Source: CAZDXJ01 sp964509475
Lineage (GTDB): Bacteria > Pseudomonadota > Gammaproteobacteria > Methylococcales > Methylomonadaceae
NCBI GenBank assembly: GCA_964509475.1
Contig: CAZDXJ010000014.1
Coordinates: 1-43,599 of the forward strand
Direction of reading: 5' to 3'
Length of the DNA: 43,599 nucleotides
Part shown: in pieces, positions 22,716 through 31,852 of the stretch
Layout: each line of letters begins with the position of its first letter
Position numbering within the stretch: position 1 is the stretch's first letter
The notes under the pieces: model-generated
Databases searched by the model: none
The model's input: the letters and a program-made list of their open reading frames with translations, nothing else
What the model was told of the DNA's origin: nothing
Translations under genes and position numbers: made by a program

Positions 22716-24149
22716 ATGGGCCAGGAAATCCACGACGCGCAATTCAAACCGGGTGATTTTACCGATTTTCATCAAAAGCTGAAACAGGAAACCAAACTTC
22801 TGGGCAAAATCATTGATCAGGATGCCTGCTCCCGAAAAGCACCCGTCGCCGGTTTTGAAATCGAAGCCTGGCTCATCGACAACAAGCTGCAACCCTCACC
22901 CCAAAACCGGAAATTTCTGGAAACCCTGGATAACCCAATGGCTTTTGCGGAACTGGCCAAATTCAATATCGAATTGAATACCGAACCCATGCCGTTGACC
23001 GGCGATGTTTTCAGCCAGTTGCACAAACAGCTTGCCAGCACCTGGCACAGTGCTGCCCGGCATGCCGAAACATTACATACCCATTTACTGATGATCGGTA
23101 TCCTGCCAACCTTGCGGCAATCTTCATTAGGGCTGGAAAACATGTCGGATATGAACCGTTACCGGGCCTTGAACGAGCAAATACTGCATTCACGGGGACG
23201 GCCTATCCATCTGGATATTAGCGGTCACCAGCATTTAAAACTGGAGCATCACGATGTGATGCTGGAGTCAGCCGCCACTTCTTTCCAGATTCATATCCAA
23301 TTACCTTTGCGTATTGCCCATCATTTTTATAACGCTTCCATCATCGCTTCGGCACCGTTAGTCGCCGTATGCGCCAACGCGCCTTATTTATTCGGCAAGG
23401 AATTGTGGCATGAAACCCGTATTCCGCTGTTTGAACAGGCGATTGAAACCGGGGGTTACCAGGGCGTTGCGCACGGACCTTTGAAAAGGGTCAGTTTCGG
23501 TTCGGAATATGCCCGCAAATCCATTTTTGAATGCTTTGCCGAAAACCTGGATCATTTCCCCATCCTGCTGCCGGAAACCTTTGATTCGTCAATTGAAGCG
23601 CTGCAACACTTGCGCTTGCACAATGGCACGATTTGGCGCTGGAACCGGCCTTTGATAGGTTTCGACCCGGATGGTACACCGCATATCCGGGTTGAACAAA
23701 GAACACCCTCGGCAGGACCCACCCTGGTGGATGCCATTGCCAATGCTGCCTTTTTTTATGGCCTGGCGAAAAATATTTGTGATGAAATCATCGAAAAGGG
23801 TTTACCCTTACCGTTTGCCCAGGCAAAAGACAATTTTTATCAATCCGCGCGTAACGGTCAGGGCAGTACCATTATCTGGTTTGACGGCAACAAACAGCGT
23901 TTGCAGAATTTGTTGCAGTCTGAACTTTTACCCAGGGCAAAAACCGGCTTGCTCTCTTTTGGCATTGACAGGCAAGACATCGATTTGTATCTGTCCGTTA
24001 TCGCCCAGCGTATTGCCAACAAACAAAACGGCAGTTTCTGGCAACAACAATTCATGCACAGGCAGCAAACCGATTTCAAAACCATGACCGAAAATTATTT
24101 ACATCACCAAATAACCGGCAACCCGGTCTGTGAATGGCCGCTGTCATGA
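22716..24149 (+). CDS. GCS2-type glutamate-cysteine ligase family protein
   Basis: 477 residues. The N-terminal ATP/metal site is VAGFEIEAWLID (about residues 45-56) with LAKFNIELNTEPMPL (about 85-99). HLDISGHQHLKLEHHDVMLE, SAATSFQIHIQLPL and VEQRTPSAGPTLVDAIANAA are the other motifs of the carboxylate-amine ligase family, which includes EgtA, YbdK and plant-type GshA. The family joins the gamma-carboxyl of glutamate to an amine at the cost of ATP. It is not the enterobacterial GshA. The product may be gamma-glutamylcysteine or another gamma-glutamyl amide. It heads a four-gene unit with a deacylase that would remove acyl groups from amino acids. Confidence 0.75.
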   Translation: MGQEIHDAQFKPGDFTDFHQKLKQETKLLGKIIDQDACSRKAPVAGFEIEAWLIDNKLQPSPQNRKFLETLDNPMAFAELAKFNIELNTEPMPLTGDVFSQLHKQLASTWHSAARHAETLHTHLLMIGILPTLRQSSLGLENMSDMNRYRALNEQILHSRGRPIHLDISGHQHLKLEHHDVMLESAATSFQIHIQLPLRIAHHFYNASIIASAPLVAVCANAPYLFGKELWHETRIPLFEQAIETGGYQGVAHGPLKRVSFGSEYARKSIFECFAENLDHFPILLPETFDSSIEALQHLRLHNGTIWRWNRPLIGFDPDGTPHIRVEQRTPSAGPTLVDAIANAAFFYGLAKNICDEIIEKGLPLPFAQAKDNFYQSARNGQGSTIIWFDGNKQRLQNLLQSELLPRAKTGLLSFGIDRQDIDLYLSVIAQRIANKQNGSFWQQQFMHRQQTDFKTMTENYLHHQITGNPVCEWPLS

Positions 24150-24207
24150 ATACCTTACCTGTCGCCGAGCATTTACAAAACCACTCAACATCACGATTCT
24201 CAGAACC

Positions 24208-25215
24208 ATGCAACTGACCCAACTTGAAACCCTGCCCTCCCCGATTCTGGGTTGTACGCCGGATAAACTGCATACGATCTTGCCGGATCCAACATTAATC
24301 CATCTGCCCGGAAAAAAAGGTCAACCTTTGTTTATTTCCGGTATGTTACATGGCAATGAACCGACCGGATTTTTTGCCATTCAAGCCTTGCTGAATAAAT
24401 ACAAAACGGCCGGCCTGCCCCGGCCCGTCTCCATTTTTTTTGGTAATACGCTGGCGGCACAGCATGGACTGAGAAGATTCGACAAACAACCGGATTTTAA
24501 CCGCATCTGGCCGGGAACCGAGCTGCCGGACTGCCCGGAAACCCGTATGGCCGGGGAAATTGTGCAAACCATGAAAGGGCGCCAGGTTTTTGCCAGTATC
24601 GACCTGCACAATAATACCGGTTTGAATCCACATTACGCTTGTGTCAACAAACTGGATCAGGAATTTTTACAACTCGCCGCATTGTTTGGCCGTCTGCTTG
24701 TTTATTTCACCCGTCCCAAAGGTGTGCAGTCCGCCGCTTTTGCAGAATTTTGCCCGGCGGTGACTCTGGAATGCGGGCGGCCAGGACAACAATACGGTGT
24801 CGAACACGCCTTTAATTATCTGGACAGTTGCCTGCATCTGAGTGAATTGCCCAATCATCCGGTAGCCCCTCAAGATATTGATCTGTTTCACACGGTTGCC
24901 CAGGTAACGATCCCTGAGAACATCACTTTCAGTTTCAATGATCCGGAAGTCGATTTACAACTGGACCTTGAACTGGAACGCATGAATTTCAGGGAAGTCC
25001 CCGCCGGCACCATCCTGGGCCGGACCTGTCACGATAAAATTCTGCCTGTTGTCGCCAAAGACGAGATGGGCCGGGATGTCAGTGCGCATTTTTTCAAAAT
25101 CAATGGCGGTGAACTGCACATCAAACGCAAAACCATGCTTTCCATGCTGACTTTGGATGAGCGTGTTATCGAACAAGATTGTTTATGTTATTTGATGGAA
25201 AGAATCCAACTATGA
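24208..25215 (+). CDS. AspA/AstE-type zinc deacylase
   Basis: 335 residues from the ATG at 24208 (MQLTQLETLPSPILGC); the longer frame upstream is not protein-like. The zinc site is seen as ISGMLHGNEPTGF (HxxE, about residues 51-56) and IDLHNNTGLNPHYACV (metal His). RRFDKQPDFNRIWPG is typical of the succinylglutamate desuccinylase/aspartoacylase family, as is CGRPGQQYGVEHAFNYL with its catalytic region. These M14-like enzymes hydrolyse N-acyl amino acids. Substrate is not identified. The stop overlaps the next ATG as ATGA. The pairing with a GCS2 ligase suggests synthesis and turnover of an acylated amino acid or gamma-glutamyl compound, which is inference. Confidence 0.82.
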   Translation: MQLTQLETLPSPILGCTPDKLHTILPDPTLIHLPGKKGQPLFISGMLHGNEPTGFFAIQALLNKYKTAGLPRPVSIFFGNTLAAQHGLRRFDKQPDFNRIWPGTELPDCPETRMAGEIVQTMKGRQVFASIDLHNNTGLNPHYACVNKLDQEFLQLAALFGRLLVYFTRPKGVQSAAFAEFCPAVTLECGRPGQQYGVEHAFNYLDSCLHLSELPNHPVAPQDIDLFHTVAQVTIPENITFSFNDPEVDLQLDLELERMNFREVPAGTILGRTCHDKILPVVAKDEMGRDVSAHFFKINGGELHIKRKTMLSMLTLDERVIEQDCLCYLMERIQL

Positions 25216-25640
25216 ATTTCTGGGAACACAAGACACTGGCAGAAATGACCCGTGAAGAATGGGAATCGTTATGCGATAACTGCGGCAAGTGCTGTTTGCA
25301 CAAGCTGGAAGACGAGGACAGTGGCGAAATTGTTTACACCAGCGTTGTTTGCAACCTGATCGATCTGGAAACCTGCCGCTGCACCTGTTATAAAGAACGC
25401 TGCCAACGGGTGCCGGATTGCCTGGATTTGAAACAACATGATTTTACTGAATATACCTGGCTGCCTGCAACCTGTGCCTACCGTTTGCTGGCCGATGGTG
25501 AACCTTTACCCGACTGGCATCCCTTGATTACAAAAACAGCCGCCAGTGTTCAGGAAGCGGGTGTATCCATTCGCAGTTACGCGATGAAAGAATCCCAGGT
25601 AGAGGATTTACAAGACCATATCATCCATTGGCTGGATTAA
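25212..25640 (+). CDS. YcgN-family cysteine-cluster protein
   Basis: 142 residues from the ATG at 25212, in an ATGA overlap with the deacylase. It matches the UPF0260 (YcgN) family: MNFWEHKTLAEMTREEWESL, then the cysteine cluster CDNCGKCCLHKLEDEDSGEI at residues 22-41, CRCTCYKERCQRVPDCLDL and WLPATCAYRLLADGEPLPDW. The cysteines are those expected for a metal or Fe-S site, but the function of the family is unknown. It is cytoplasmic, with no membrane segment. The stop overlaps the next ATG as TAATG, so translation is coupled. Confidence 0.88.
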   Translation: MNFWEHKTLAEMTREEWESLCDNCGKCCLHKLEDEDSGEIVYTSVVCNLIDLETCRCTCYKERCQRVPDCLDLKQHDFTEYTWLPATCAYRLLADGEPLPDWHPLITKTAASVQEAGVSIRSYAMKESQVEDLQDHIIHWLD

Positions 25641-26236
25641 TGCAAATCGATAAAACCGGAAAACAAATTATATTGTTGCTTTTGACGGCCATTATTGTCG
25701 TTGGCGGTTACATTTTTTTGCGTTACGCCTATGGCGTCACCGATACCACCCCTTTCACCCGGGAAATTGTTCTGATTATTCTGGGCACGGTGGCTACGGT
25801 GTTGATCACCGCATTGCTGTTGAACCAGCAAACTGCGATCGAAATTGAAAAAGAACAAAGCATCAAATTCATCGAATTAAAAACCAAAACCTACGAAGAC
25901 CTTATCAGTAAAATCGAACAAATGTCGCTCGCCGACCATGTCGCCGAAAAAGATATTGTACGCCTGCGTTTTATCATGCATCGCCTGGCTATTTTTTCCT
26001 CACCCGAAGTCCTGAAGGAATTTCACCGTTTTCTTGAAGTGCTCGGTTCTTGTGTAAAAAATGGTACGATTCTGGACAATTCCGAGGAAATCTCATTAGC
26101 CCTGGCCAACCTGACCATCAAAATTCGCGGTGATCTGATTGGTGATATGGATTCACTGGAAAATTATACCGAAGAACAAATCAAACTGCTGATTTTACGC
26201 AACCGGGATGAATCCATGGATATCAAAATACATTGA
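25640..26236 (+). CDS. Membrane protein with two N-terminal helices, unknown function
   Basis: 198 residues from the ATG at 25640. Two hydrophobic segments at about 9-30 (IILLLLTAIIVVGGYIFLRY) and 43-63 (IVLIILGTVATVLITALLL) form a hairpin. A charged helical cytoplasmic part follows, starting with EIEKEQSIKFIELKTKTYE, a likely coiled coil. The rest has no recognised motif. Proteins of this shape occur scattered in many bacteria with no known function. It is the last gene of the unit and faces the TonB-dependent receptor gene tail to tail. Confidence 0.75.
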   Translation: MQIDKTGKQIILLLLTAIIVVGGYIFLRYAYGVTDTTPFTREIVLIILGTVATVLITALLLNQQTAIEIEKEQSIKFIELKTKTYEDLISKIEQMSLADHVAEKDIVRLRFIMHRLAIFSSPEVLKEFHRFLEVLGSCVKNGTILDNSEEISLALANLTIKIRGDLIGDMDSLENYTEEQIKLLILRNRDESMDIKIH

Positions 26237-26274
26237 CTGGCATGGCCAAACCCTGAAGAACCCCATCATTCCGA

Positions 26275-29200
26275 TCAATAATTCAGCCGGATTCCCATCT
26301 TGAATACCCGTCCCGGTTGGTAGCTGCGCGTGACCACATCGCCCTGCAGTACCTTGACGGTATCGTCGAGCAGGTTTTTCATCCGGAAAGTGACCGAAAA
26401 CCAGTCGTTGATACGCTGGTTATAAACAAAGTCCAGTTGATTGAAGCCCATCTGGTAAGCATCCGGCAAACCCTGGATACCTACTTCCACAATACGTTTG
26501 GCCGTGGTGTTGTACAGCAAGGTCGCGGTTGTGCCCCAGGCTGGATTGTCATAACCCAGTTGTATATTGATAACATGCGGAGAATGGCCTTGCAGAGGGC
26601 GGTTATTGGTGGTTTGCACTTGCAGGTTTTCTTCGGTCAAGACCACATTGGACTGCGACCAGGTGTAATTGCCGCTGAAATAAAAATTCTCCAGACCCTC
26701 CCAGATGAAATCCAGGTTTTTCAAAAGCTCCACTTCAAAACCGAATACATTCGCTTTTTGCGCATTCTGGAAGGTTAGCAAGGAACCGGTACCCGCTACC
26801 TGCACCCGTTCAATCGGGTCCTTTAAATCCTTCCAGAAAAAACCCAGGGACAGGTTTTCATTGTCGGAAAAATAATATTCCCAACGCGCATCGTAATTGG
26901 TAATTGAAGTTTGTTGCAAATCCGGGTTGCCAAAGGTTATTTTATCGGTGACCGGATCGGTAAACGGCGCCGGCGATAACTCACGAAAATCTGGCCGCGA
27001 TAGCGTTTCACTGTAACCCAGGCGTAACTGTTGTTTGTTATTGATAAACCAGGTTCCGGTCACGGCCGGCAACATATCGTTTTTCTTGAGTCCCGATACG
27101 ATTGGATCATTGTCAGGATTGAACAATTTGAACGTGGTGACGTTTTGTTCATTTTCTTCCCAACGCAATCCGCCGACAATACGCACCCGATCCAACAGGC
27201 TGATATCCGACTGGGCATAATAGGCCATCAGATTTTGTTTGGCCTTGTAATTATCCGTGGATTGGGTCGTCTCCAGCAGCTGAAATCCGTTCGGGCCGAT
27301 ATATTGCGGTACAAAAATAGCCTCAAGACCGGGTTTGGCCAGAACATCCGGATCGCGTGCGTCCGAACCCAGCGGTTTATAGGAATAGCGGCGGATATCC
27401 GAAGCGCGATTTTTGTTTTGTTTTAAAAAACCGCTTTGCAAAATCAGCTTGATATCCTTGTAAGGTTCAAACGGCAAGGAAACATCCAGACGCCAGTTTT
27501 CATCTTCATCATTCAGTTTTGAATACAAGGTCTGGTTACTGTCGGCCCGCCTTGAAAAAGACCAGCTTCCATCTTCAAGCTGATCAAAACGATAACGCCG
27601 TTCCTTGGGTGCCTTGCGCGAAGCCCGGCCCCGGGTATAAAGCCACTTGATATTCAGGTCACTCAATACGGGAAAGGTATGATCGCCACCAAATTGCAGG
27701 GAAAACAATTGATTTTCAATATAGCGTAACCGATAACGGCGTACATCGGTGGTTTCGGCATCGGTAAAACCTTCCTTGAAGCGTGCTTCATCCGTTGTTT
27801 GCCGCAAAATCAGTGCGTTACCGAACAATTTGTGATTTTCCAGATAATGCGCTTCCATATTCAAATAACCATCCAGTTGCACATTGCGCTCGGTTTTCTG
27901 AAGTTTGAAATCTTCTTTTATTTGCAATACGTCATTATTGCTGTTGGCCAGAGAACGCCGAATCTCGTCCTGACTGTTCCAGGTTTCACTCCAGCGCACG
28001 CTGGAGAAAAACCCTAAGCCAAAATCGCCAAACTCAAACGAATTACCCAGAGAAAACTGCATCCGGCCATTTGGCCCGATAGCCTTTTTCTGGATATTCC
28101 AGACATCGCTTAAATCCTCGCCAAATTGTTCGATTTCCTGCGGGGTAAAGCCGTTTGGATCGAACAGGGTTTGTTGCTTGATGGTTCCGCCTTGATCGAC
28201 AACACCGGCAATCGATGCCGGCATGGCTCGGGTGCCGTCTTCAATACCCAGAAAATCGGTATCGCCGCCCTGATAGCGTAAACCCTTGCTGAAGGTCGTG
28301 CCCGGACTGAAGCCAATCTGGCCGGAAAATTCCATTAAAAATTCATCGGGTATGGCGCGGCTACGCATGTCTACGGTACCGCCGGCAAATTCAGCCGGCC
28401 TGTCCACAGCATAGGTTTTTTTTATGGCGATACTGTCCAGAAACGAAGTCGGAAACAGATTGAGCGGTACTACCCGCCGGGTCGGGTCGGGACTGGGTAT
28501 CGGCGCACTATTGACCAGCGTACTGGAATAACGCTCACCCAGGCCGCGCACAAAGATAAATTTGCCATTCACCAAAGTAACCCCCGATACCCGCCGTAAT
28601 GCAGCGGCCACACTGCTGTCGCCGGAACGGCTGATTTGCTCCGCCCCCAAAACATTACTGACCGAAGCGCTGTTGCGTTGTTCGCCAATCGCCGATGCCA
28701 GGGTGCCGGCCAGATACGGCTCCAGCACCACATGCTCGGGCAGTTCCACGCCAGCCGGTGTCAGGGAAAGTTTCAGATTCAGGGTTTTTTCCTTCGATAT
28801 CGAAATATTTTCCCGATTCAGGGTATTGAATGCCGGATGCAACAAGGAAAGACTGTAAACTCCGACCGGTGCTTCAATCTTGAAGCGGCCTTGTGCATCA
28901 CTGCTGAATTTATGACTCATGCCACTGACATAAACCTGCACGCCCTGGATCGGTTTACCGGTTTCCAGCGAAACCACCGTCCCCTGAATAATCCCTTTAC
29001 CCTGGTTTTTTTTAGGCGCTGCCTGGGCTGCAACACCCGCACCAGCCGCCGCGCCCACACCCCGCGCCGAACTTTCAATTTCCAGTAAAGGCTTACGGCC
29101 ATCATCGAACAGGGTCACAATGGCTTGCAGGTTTTCTCCGGCGAGTGTATTCAAATCAAAATCATAGGCTTTATTGTCCGGCATCTGAATGGAAAAATGA

Positions 29201-29463
29201 TGCAAACCGGCATTTACACGGCCATAGGCGCCGCCATTATCATCAAATTCGGCAACCTGTTTGCCATCGATGAACAATTGTGCCTGTTTGAAGGCTTTAC
29301 CGGCCTTGAATAAATAAATGGAAAATTCAGCCTTGGCGGGTAAGTGCGGGTCTGCATTCCCACGCTGGGAACGTTCAAATTCGGCTTCCTGGTTTGCAAA
29401 AACCGGTGCAGTGATTAAAAACGGCAATAAAAAGGCCGTAAACAGCTTGCTTGTCAATGACAT
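26275..29463 (-). CDS. TonB-dependent outer-membrane receptor with N-terminal carboxypeptidase-regulatory domain
   Basis: 1062 residues from the ATG at 29463, whose signal peptide is KLFTAFLLPFLITAPVFA. Residues about 24-135 form a small beta domain like PEGA modules (YLFKAGKAFKQAQLFIDGKQ). A carboxypeptidase-D regulatory-like domain follows at about 155-235 (GTVVSLETGKPIQGVQVYVS). The plug is at about 255-360 (SVSNVLGAEQISRSGDSSVA, then LRRVSGVTLVNGKFIFVRGL). The rest is a 22-strand barrel ending in a terminal strand rich in aromatics. It imports a large substrate, possibly a siderophore, heme, copper chelate or glycan, powered by the TonB system encoded directly upstream. It is the last gene of that operon, so it is likely the dedicated client. 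Confidence 0.9.
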   Translation of the reverse strand: MSLTSKLFTAFLLPFLITAPVFANQEAEFERSQRGNADPHLPAKAEFSIYLFKAGKAFKQAQLFIDGKQVAEFDDNGGAYGRVNAGLHHFSIQMPDNKAYDFDLNTLAGENLQAIVTLFDDGRKPLLEIESSARGVGAAAGAGVAAQAAPKKNQGKGIIQGTVVSLETGKPIQGVQVYVSGMSHKFSSDAQGRFKIEAPVGVYSLSLLHPAFNTLNRENISISKEKTLNLKLSLTPAGVELPEHVVLEPYLAGTLASAIGEQRNSASVSNVLGAEQISRSGDSSVAAALRRVSGVTLVNGKFIFVRGLGERYSSTLVNSAPIPSPDPTRRVVPLNLFPTSFLDSIAIKKTYAVDRPAEFAGGTVDMRSRAIPDEFLMEFSGQIGFSPGTTFSKGLRYQGGDTDFLGIEDGTRAMPASIAGVVDQGGTIKQQTLFDPNGFTPQEIEQFGEDLSDVWNIQKKAIGPNGRMQFSLGNSFEFGDFGLGFFSSVRWSETWNSQDEIRRSLANSNNDVLQIKEDFKLQKTERNVQLDGYLNMEAHYLENHKLFGNALILRQTTDEARFKEGFTDAETTDVRRYRLRYIENQLFSLQFGGDHTFPVLSDLNIKWLYTRGRASRKAPKERRYRFDQLEDGSWSFSRRADSNQTLYSKLNDEDENWRLDVSLPFEPYKDIKLILQSGFLKQNKNRASDIRRYSYKPLGSDARDPDVLAKPGLEAIFVPQYIGPNGFQLLETTQSTDNYKAKQNLMAYYAQSDISLLDRVRIVGGLRWEENEQNVTTFKLFNPDNDPIVSGLKKNDMLPAVTGTWFINNKQQLRLGYSETLSRPDFRELSPAPFTDPVTDKITFGNPDLQQTSITNYDARWEYYFSDNENLSLGFFWKDLKDPIERVQVAGTGSLLTFQNAQKANVFGFEVELLKNLDFIWEGLENFYFSGNYTWSQSNVVLTEENLQVQTTNNRPLQGHSPHVINIQLGYDNPAWGTTATLLYNTTAKRIVEVGIQGLPDAYQMGFNQLDFVYNQRINDWFSVTFRMKNLLDDTVKVLQGDVVTRSYQPGRVFKMGIRLNY

Positions 29464-29491
29464 GAAATAAAAACTAAAAAGGGTTATGAAT

Positions 29492-30652
29492 CTAAGAAAT
29501 GCATTTCCAGACCGCATCCTTGCATTCGTTCATGACGCGCCGCAGTTCCGCGCCCTTTTTGAATAACTCCGGTTCCGTCAAAAACGCCAGATGTTTTTCC
29601 GCGTCCGGGTAACGGCCAACGGAAAACAACGCATAAGCCAGCGCATAACGGACATTTTGATCGGCCAGCAAACCGCTGCGATACAAGGCAGTCTGCATAT
29701 TGGCTGCCTGCTCATAACGTTTCAGTGCCAATAACAGAGCCAGACGCTGTTTCAGTTTGACTTTCTGATCCCGAATACCGGCATTCAAGGATAAGGCTTT
29801 ATACAAACGTCCGGCCCGCCGGTAAAGTTCCGCCGCTTCAGAGTTCAGATTCGGGTCCAGTAATGCCGCTTGCTCCATGATATAGGCGGCGGTATTGCGA
29901 TCGCCTTTGTCCAGATAGGTGTGGGCCAGCAATTTCGCCAGCGTGACATTAGCAGGAAAACGCAAACGCGCAATTTCCAGAATATTGACCGCAGGTTCAT
30001 ATTCGCGGCTCAAACGCAAGGCATTACCGATAAGAATATAATCCTTGGCCCGGGCATTGGATTGGGCAAGATACAGCCGGCCGGAATCGGCCGCTTGCTG
30101 ATAAAGTTTCAGTTCCAGCAAATAAAAAACCTTGCGCCTTAAAAACCGGTAATCACCGGAAAAACGCCGCATGCCTTCATTGAGCGCCTGAACCGCCTGC
30201 CCGGGTTGTTGCAAAGACCAATGCGACTGGGCCTTCATTTCCAGCAATGACGCATAAGGGCGGGCCGCATCGCCGGCCTTGTCAATGGCATCAATGGTAT
30301 TTTTATAGTCTTTCAGAGCAAAAAAAACCTGGGCCAGATAAACGTAAATCACCTTGTCCTGTTGACCGTATTGCACCGCATTAAGCAGGCTTTCCCGGGC
30401 CAATAACAAATCGTTCAGACTCAGATAAGTTAAACCCTGCAAGGTATAAAAACGTGCCCGATCCGTTTTTTCATCTTCCAAATCAACACTCTGCAAGGCC
30501 AGCAAAGCCCGGTCGTAATGCCCATCCTTGATCATGACCGCCGCCAAATCCATAAAATCCACCTTTGTCGGTGCTTTATCTCTGGCAATCGATGGCAAAG
30601 TGGCTACCAACAATAAAATGCCCAGTATTACAATCAAACGGTTTTTTTTCAT
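29492..30652 (-). CDS. Exported TPR protein of the TonB operon
   Basis: 386 residues from the ATG at 30652, with GAGAAA upstream; the longer upstream frame overlaps tonB and is unlikely. A signal peptide (NRLIVILGILLLVATLPSIA) precedes about ten tetratricopeptide-like helix pairs (for example DGHYDRALLALQSVDLED and GQAVQALNEGMRRFSGD). The same TPR gene closes the TonB2 clusters of vibrios, between tonB2 and the operon end. It is probably periplasmic and binds TonB or the receptor. No enzyme motif is present. Confidence 0.82.
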   Translation of the reverse strand: MKKNRLIVILGILLLVATLPSIARDKAPTKVDFMDLAAVMIKDGHYDRALLALQSVDLEDEKTDRARFYTLQGLTYLSLNDLLLARESLLNAVQYGQQDKVIYVYLAQVFFALKDYKNTIDAIDKAGDAARPYASLLEMKAQSHWSLQQPGQAVQALNEGMRRFSGDYRFLRRKVFYLLELKLYQQAADSGRLYLAQSNARAKDYILIGNALRLSREYEPAVNILEIARLRFPANVTLAKLLAHTYLDKGDRNTAAYIMEQAALLDPNLNSEAAELYRRAGRLYKALSLNAGIRDQKVKLKQRLALLLALKRYEQAANMQTALYRSGLLADQNVRYALAYALFSVGRYPDAEKHLAFLTEPELFKKGAELRRVMNECKDAVWKCIS

Positions 30653-30680
30653 TTTTTCTCGAAAAACGCTGTCAATACGA

Positions 30681-31307
30681 TCAGGACAATTCAAAACGGA
30701 TACGTTGTTTCGCCCATACCTTGACCGCCTGGCCCTGATATTGAGCTGGTTCAAACCGCCAGGAACGAATGCCGGTGATCGCCACATCATCGAACACACC
30801 GGCCGGATTGGACTCTAACACCTGAACTTGCTCGACATCACCGTGCCGTCCAATTAGAACCGACAACACCACATAACCTTTAATGCCTTTCTTTTTGGCC
30901 GAAGCCGGATATTTGAATGCGCTTTTGACCTTGGCTCTGGGGGGTACGTCGACCAAGTCTTCGGTCATCACCGAAGCGGCGGTTTTACCCAGCAAACCGC
31001 GATCAATGGCATCCATGTCATCACCCATCAATCCTGGCAGCCCCATATCGATGCCCGACAAGGCCGAATTTAGACCCTTGAAAGGTGCGGGCGCCCGCCG
31101 CGCACGGGTTCGGGTAGGTTTGGGTTTGGCTTTTTTCAGCTTTTTTTTCGCTTTGGGTTTGATTTTTTTTACCCGTTGAATCTGGGCCGGCTCGGTCAAT
31201 GTAAGTTTTTCAACATTGGAAGCGTAGTGATTCATCAGCAAAACCAGGCCAAACACCAGTATCGGCCCGATCAACATGGAAGCAAACGCCGCGGCGTGCT
31301 TGTTCAT
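30681..31307 (-). CDS. tonB: Energy transducer TonB
   Basis: 208 residues. One N-terminal membrane helix (ASMLIGPILVFGLVLLMNHY) is followed by a Lys/Pro-rich stalk (KIKPKAKKKLKKAKPKPTRT) and a C-terminal TonB domain at about 125-208 (KYPASAKKKGIKGYVVLSV, then IRSWRFEPAQYQGQAVKVWA, with RIRFELS at the end). It spans the periplasm and passes proton-motive force from ExbB/ExbD to the outer-membrane receptor. Its ATG directly follows the exbD stop with no gap. This is the shorter TonB2-type form typical of the TtpC systems. Confidence 0.93.
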   Translation of the reverse strand: MNKHAAAFASMLIGPILVFGLVLLMNHYASNVEKLTLTEPAQIQRVKKIKPKAKKKLKKAKPKPTRTRARRAPAPFKGLNSALSGIDMGLPGLMGDDMDAIDRGLLGKTAASVMTEDLVDVPPRAKVKSAFKYPASAKKKGIKGYVVLSVLIGRHGDVEQVQVLESNPAGVFDDVAITGIRSWRFEPAQYQGQAVKVWAKQRIRFELS

Positions 31308-31715
31308 TTATCCGGCTTCCTTTTCTGTCGCCACGCCAACACTTTGGGCACCGGCCAGACGCGCCTGATCGACCACTTCAACCAGTTTACCGGAGGGCAC
31401 GCCTTCATCGGTCACCACCAATACCGTTTTAACGGTGGAAGCGGCCAGCAGATCGCGCAATTTACTTTGAATCAGCCAAAGCCGGACCGGTTCGCCATCC
31501 AGATAAGTATCGCCCTGCTGATCGATAAAAATACGCACGGCCTTGCTCGATGACGGCGAGGCGCTGGAAGCGTTTGGCCGTTCCAGTTCCAGTTTCATGT
31601 CTTTGACAAAGGTGGTTGTCACCATAAAGAAGATTAACAAAATAAACACGATATCGATCAATGGCGCGATATCCACCTGCATCTCTTCTTCTTCATTATT
31701 ATCTTGAAATTTCAT
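31308..31715 (-). CDS. exbD: ExbD-type biopolymer transporter
   Basis: 135 residues. A single membrane helix at about 16-38 (APLIDIVFILLIFFMVTTTF) carries the conserved Asp20 that is part of the proton path. The periplasmic domain follows (residues 40-135: MKLELERPNASSA, VLVVTDEGVPSGKLVEVVDQ). It forms the ExbB-ExbD motor that energises TonB. The 137-bp gap to exbB upstream is wider than others in the operon and holds no recognisable ORF. Confidence 0.93.
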   Translation of the reverse strand: MKFQDNNEEEEMQVDIAPLIDIVFILLIFFMVTTTFVKDMKLELERPNASSASPSSSKAVRIFIDQQGDTYLDGEPVRLWLIQSKLRDLLAASTVKTVLVVTDEGVPSGKLVEVVDQARLAGAQSVGVATEKEAG

Positions 31716-31852
31716 AAATTCCTAAAAACCGTTTTTTATTGGGCCAATATCTCAGCCGGTTCCACGCAGGATCATGGGAGCCTGTAAACGTTTAAGCGCC
31801 CGTCTGCATTCTGAGCAAAACCTGGAAACCAGCAACGCCCTTTCGACTCCGC

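Noticed and set aside
30528..31553. Plus-strand frames opposite tonB and exbD
   Set aside because: Antisense to genes with clear TonB and ExbD motifs; no ribosome-binding site or family resemblance.
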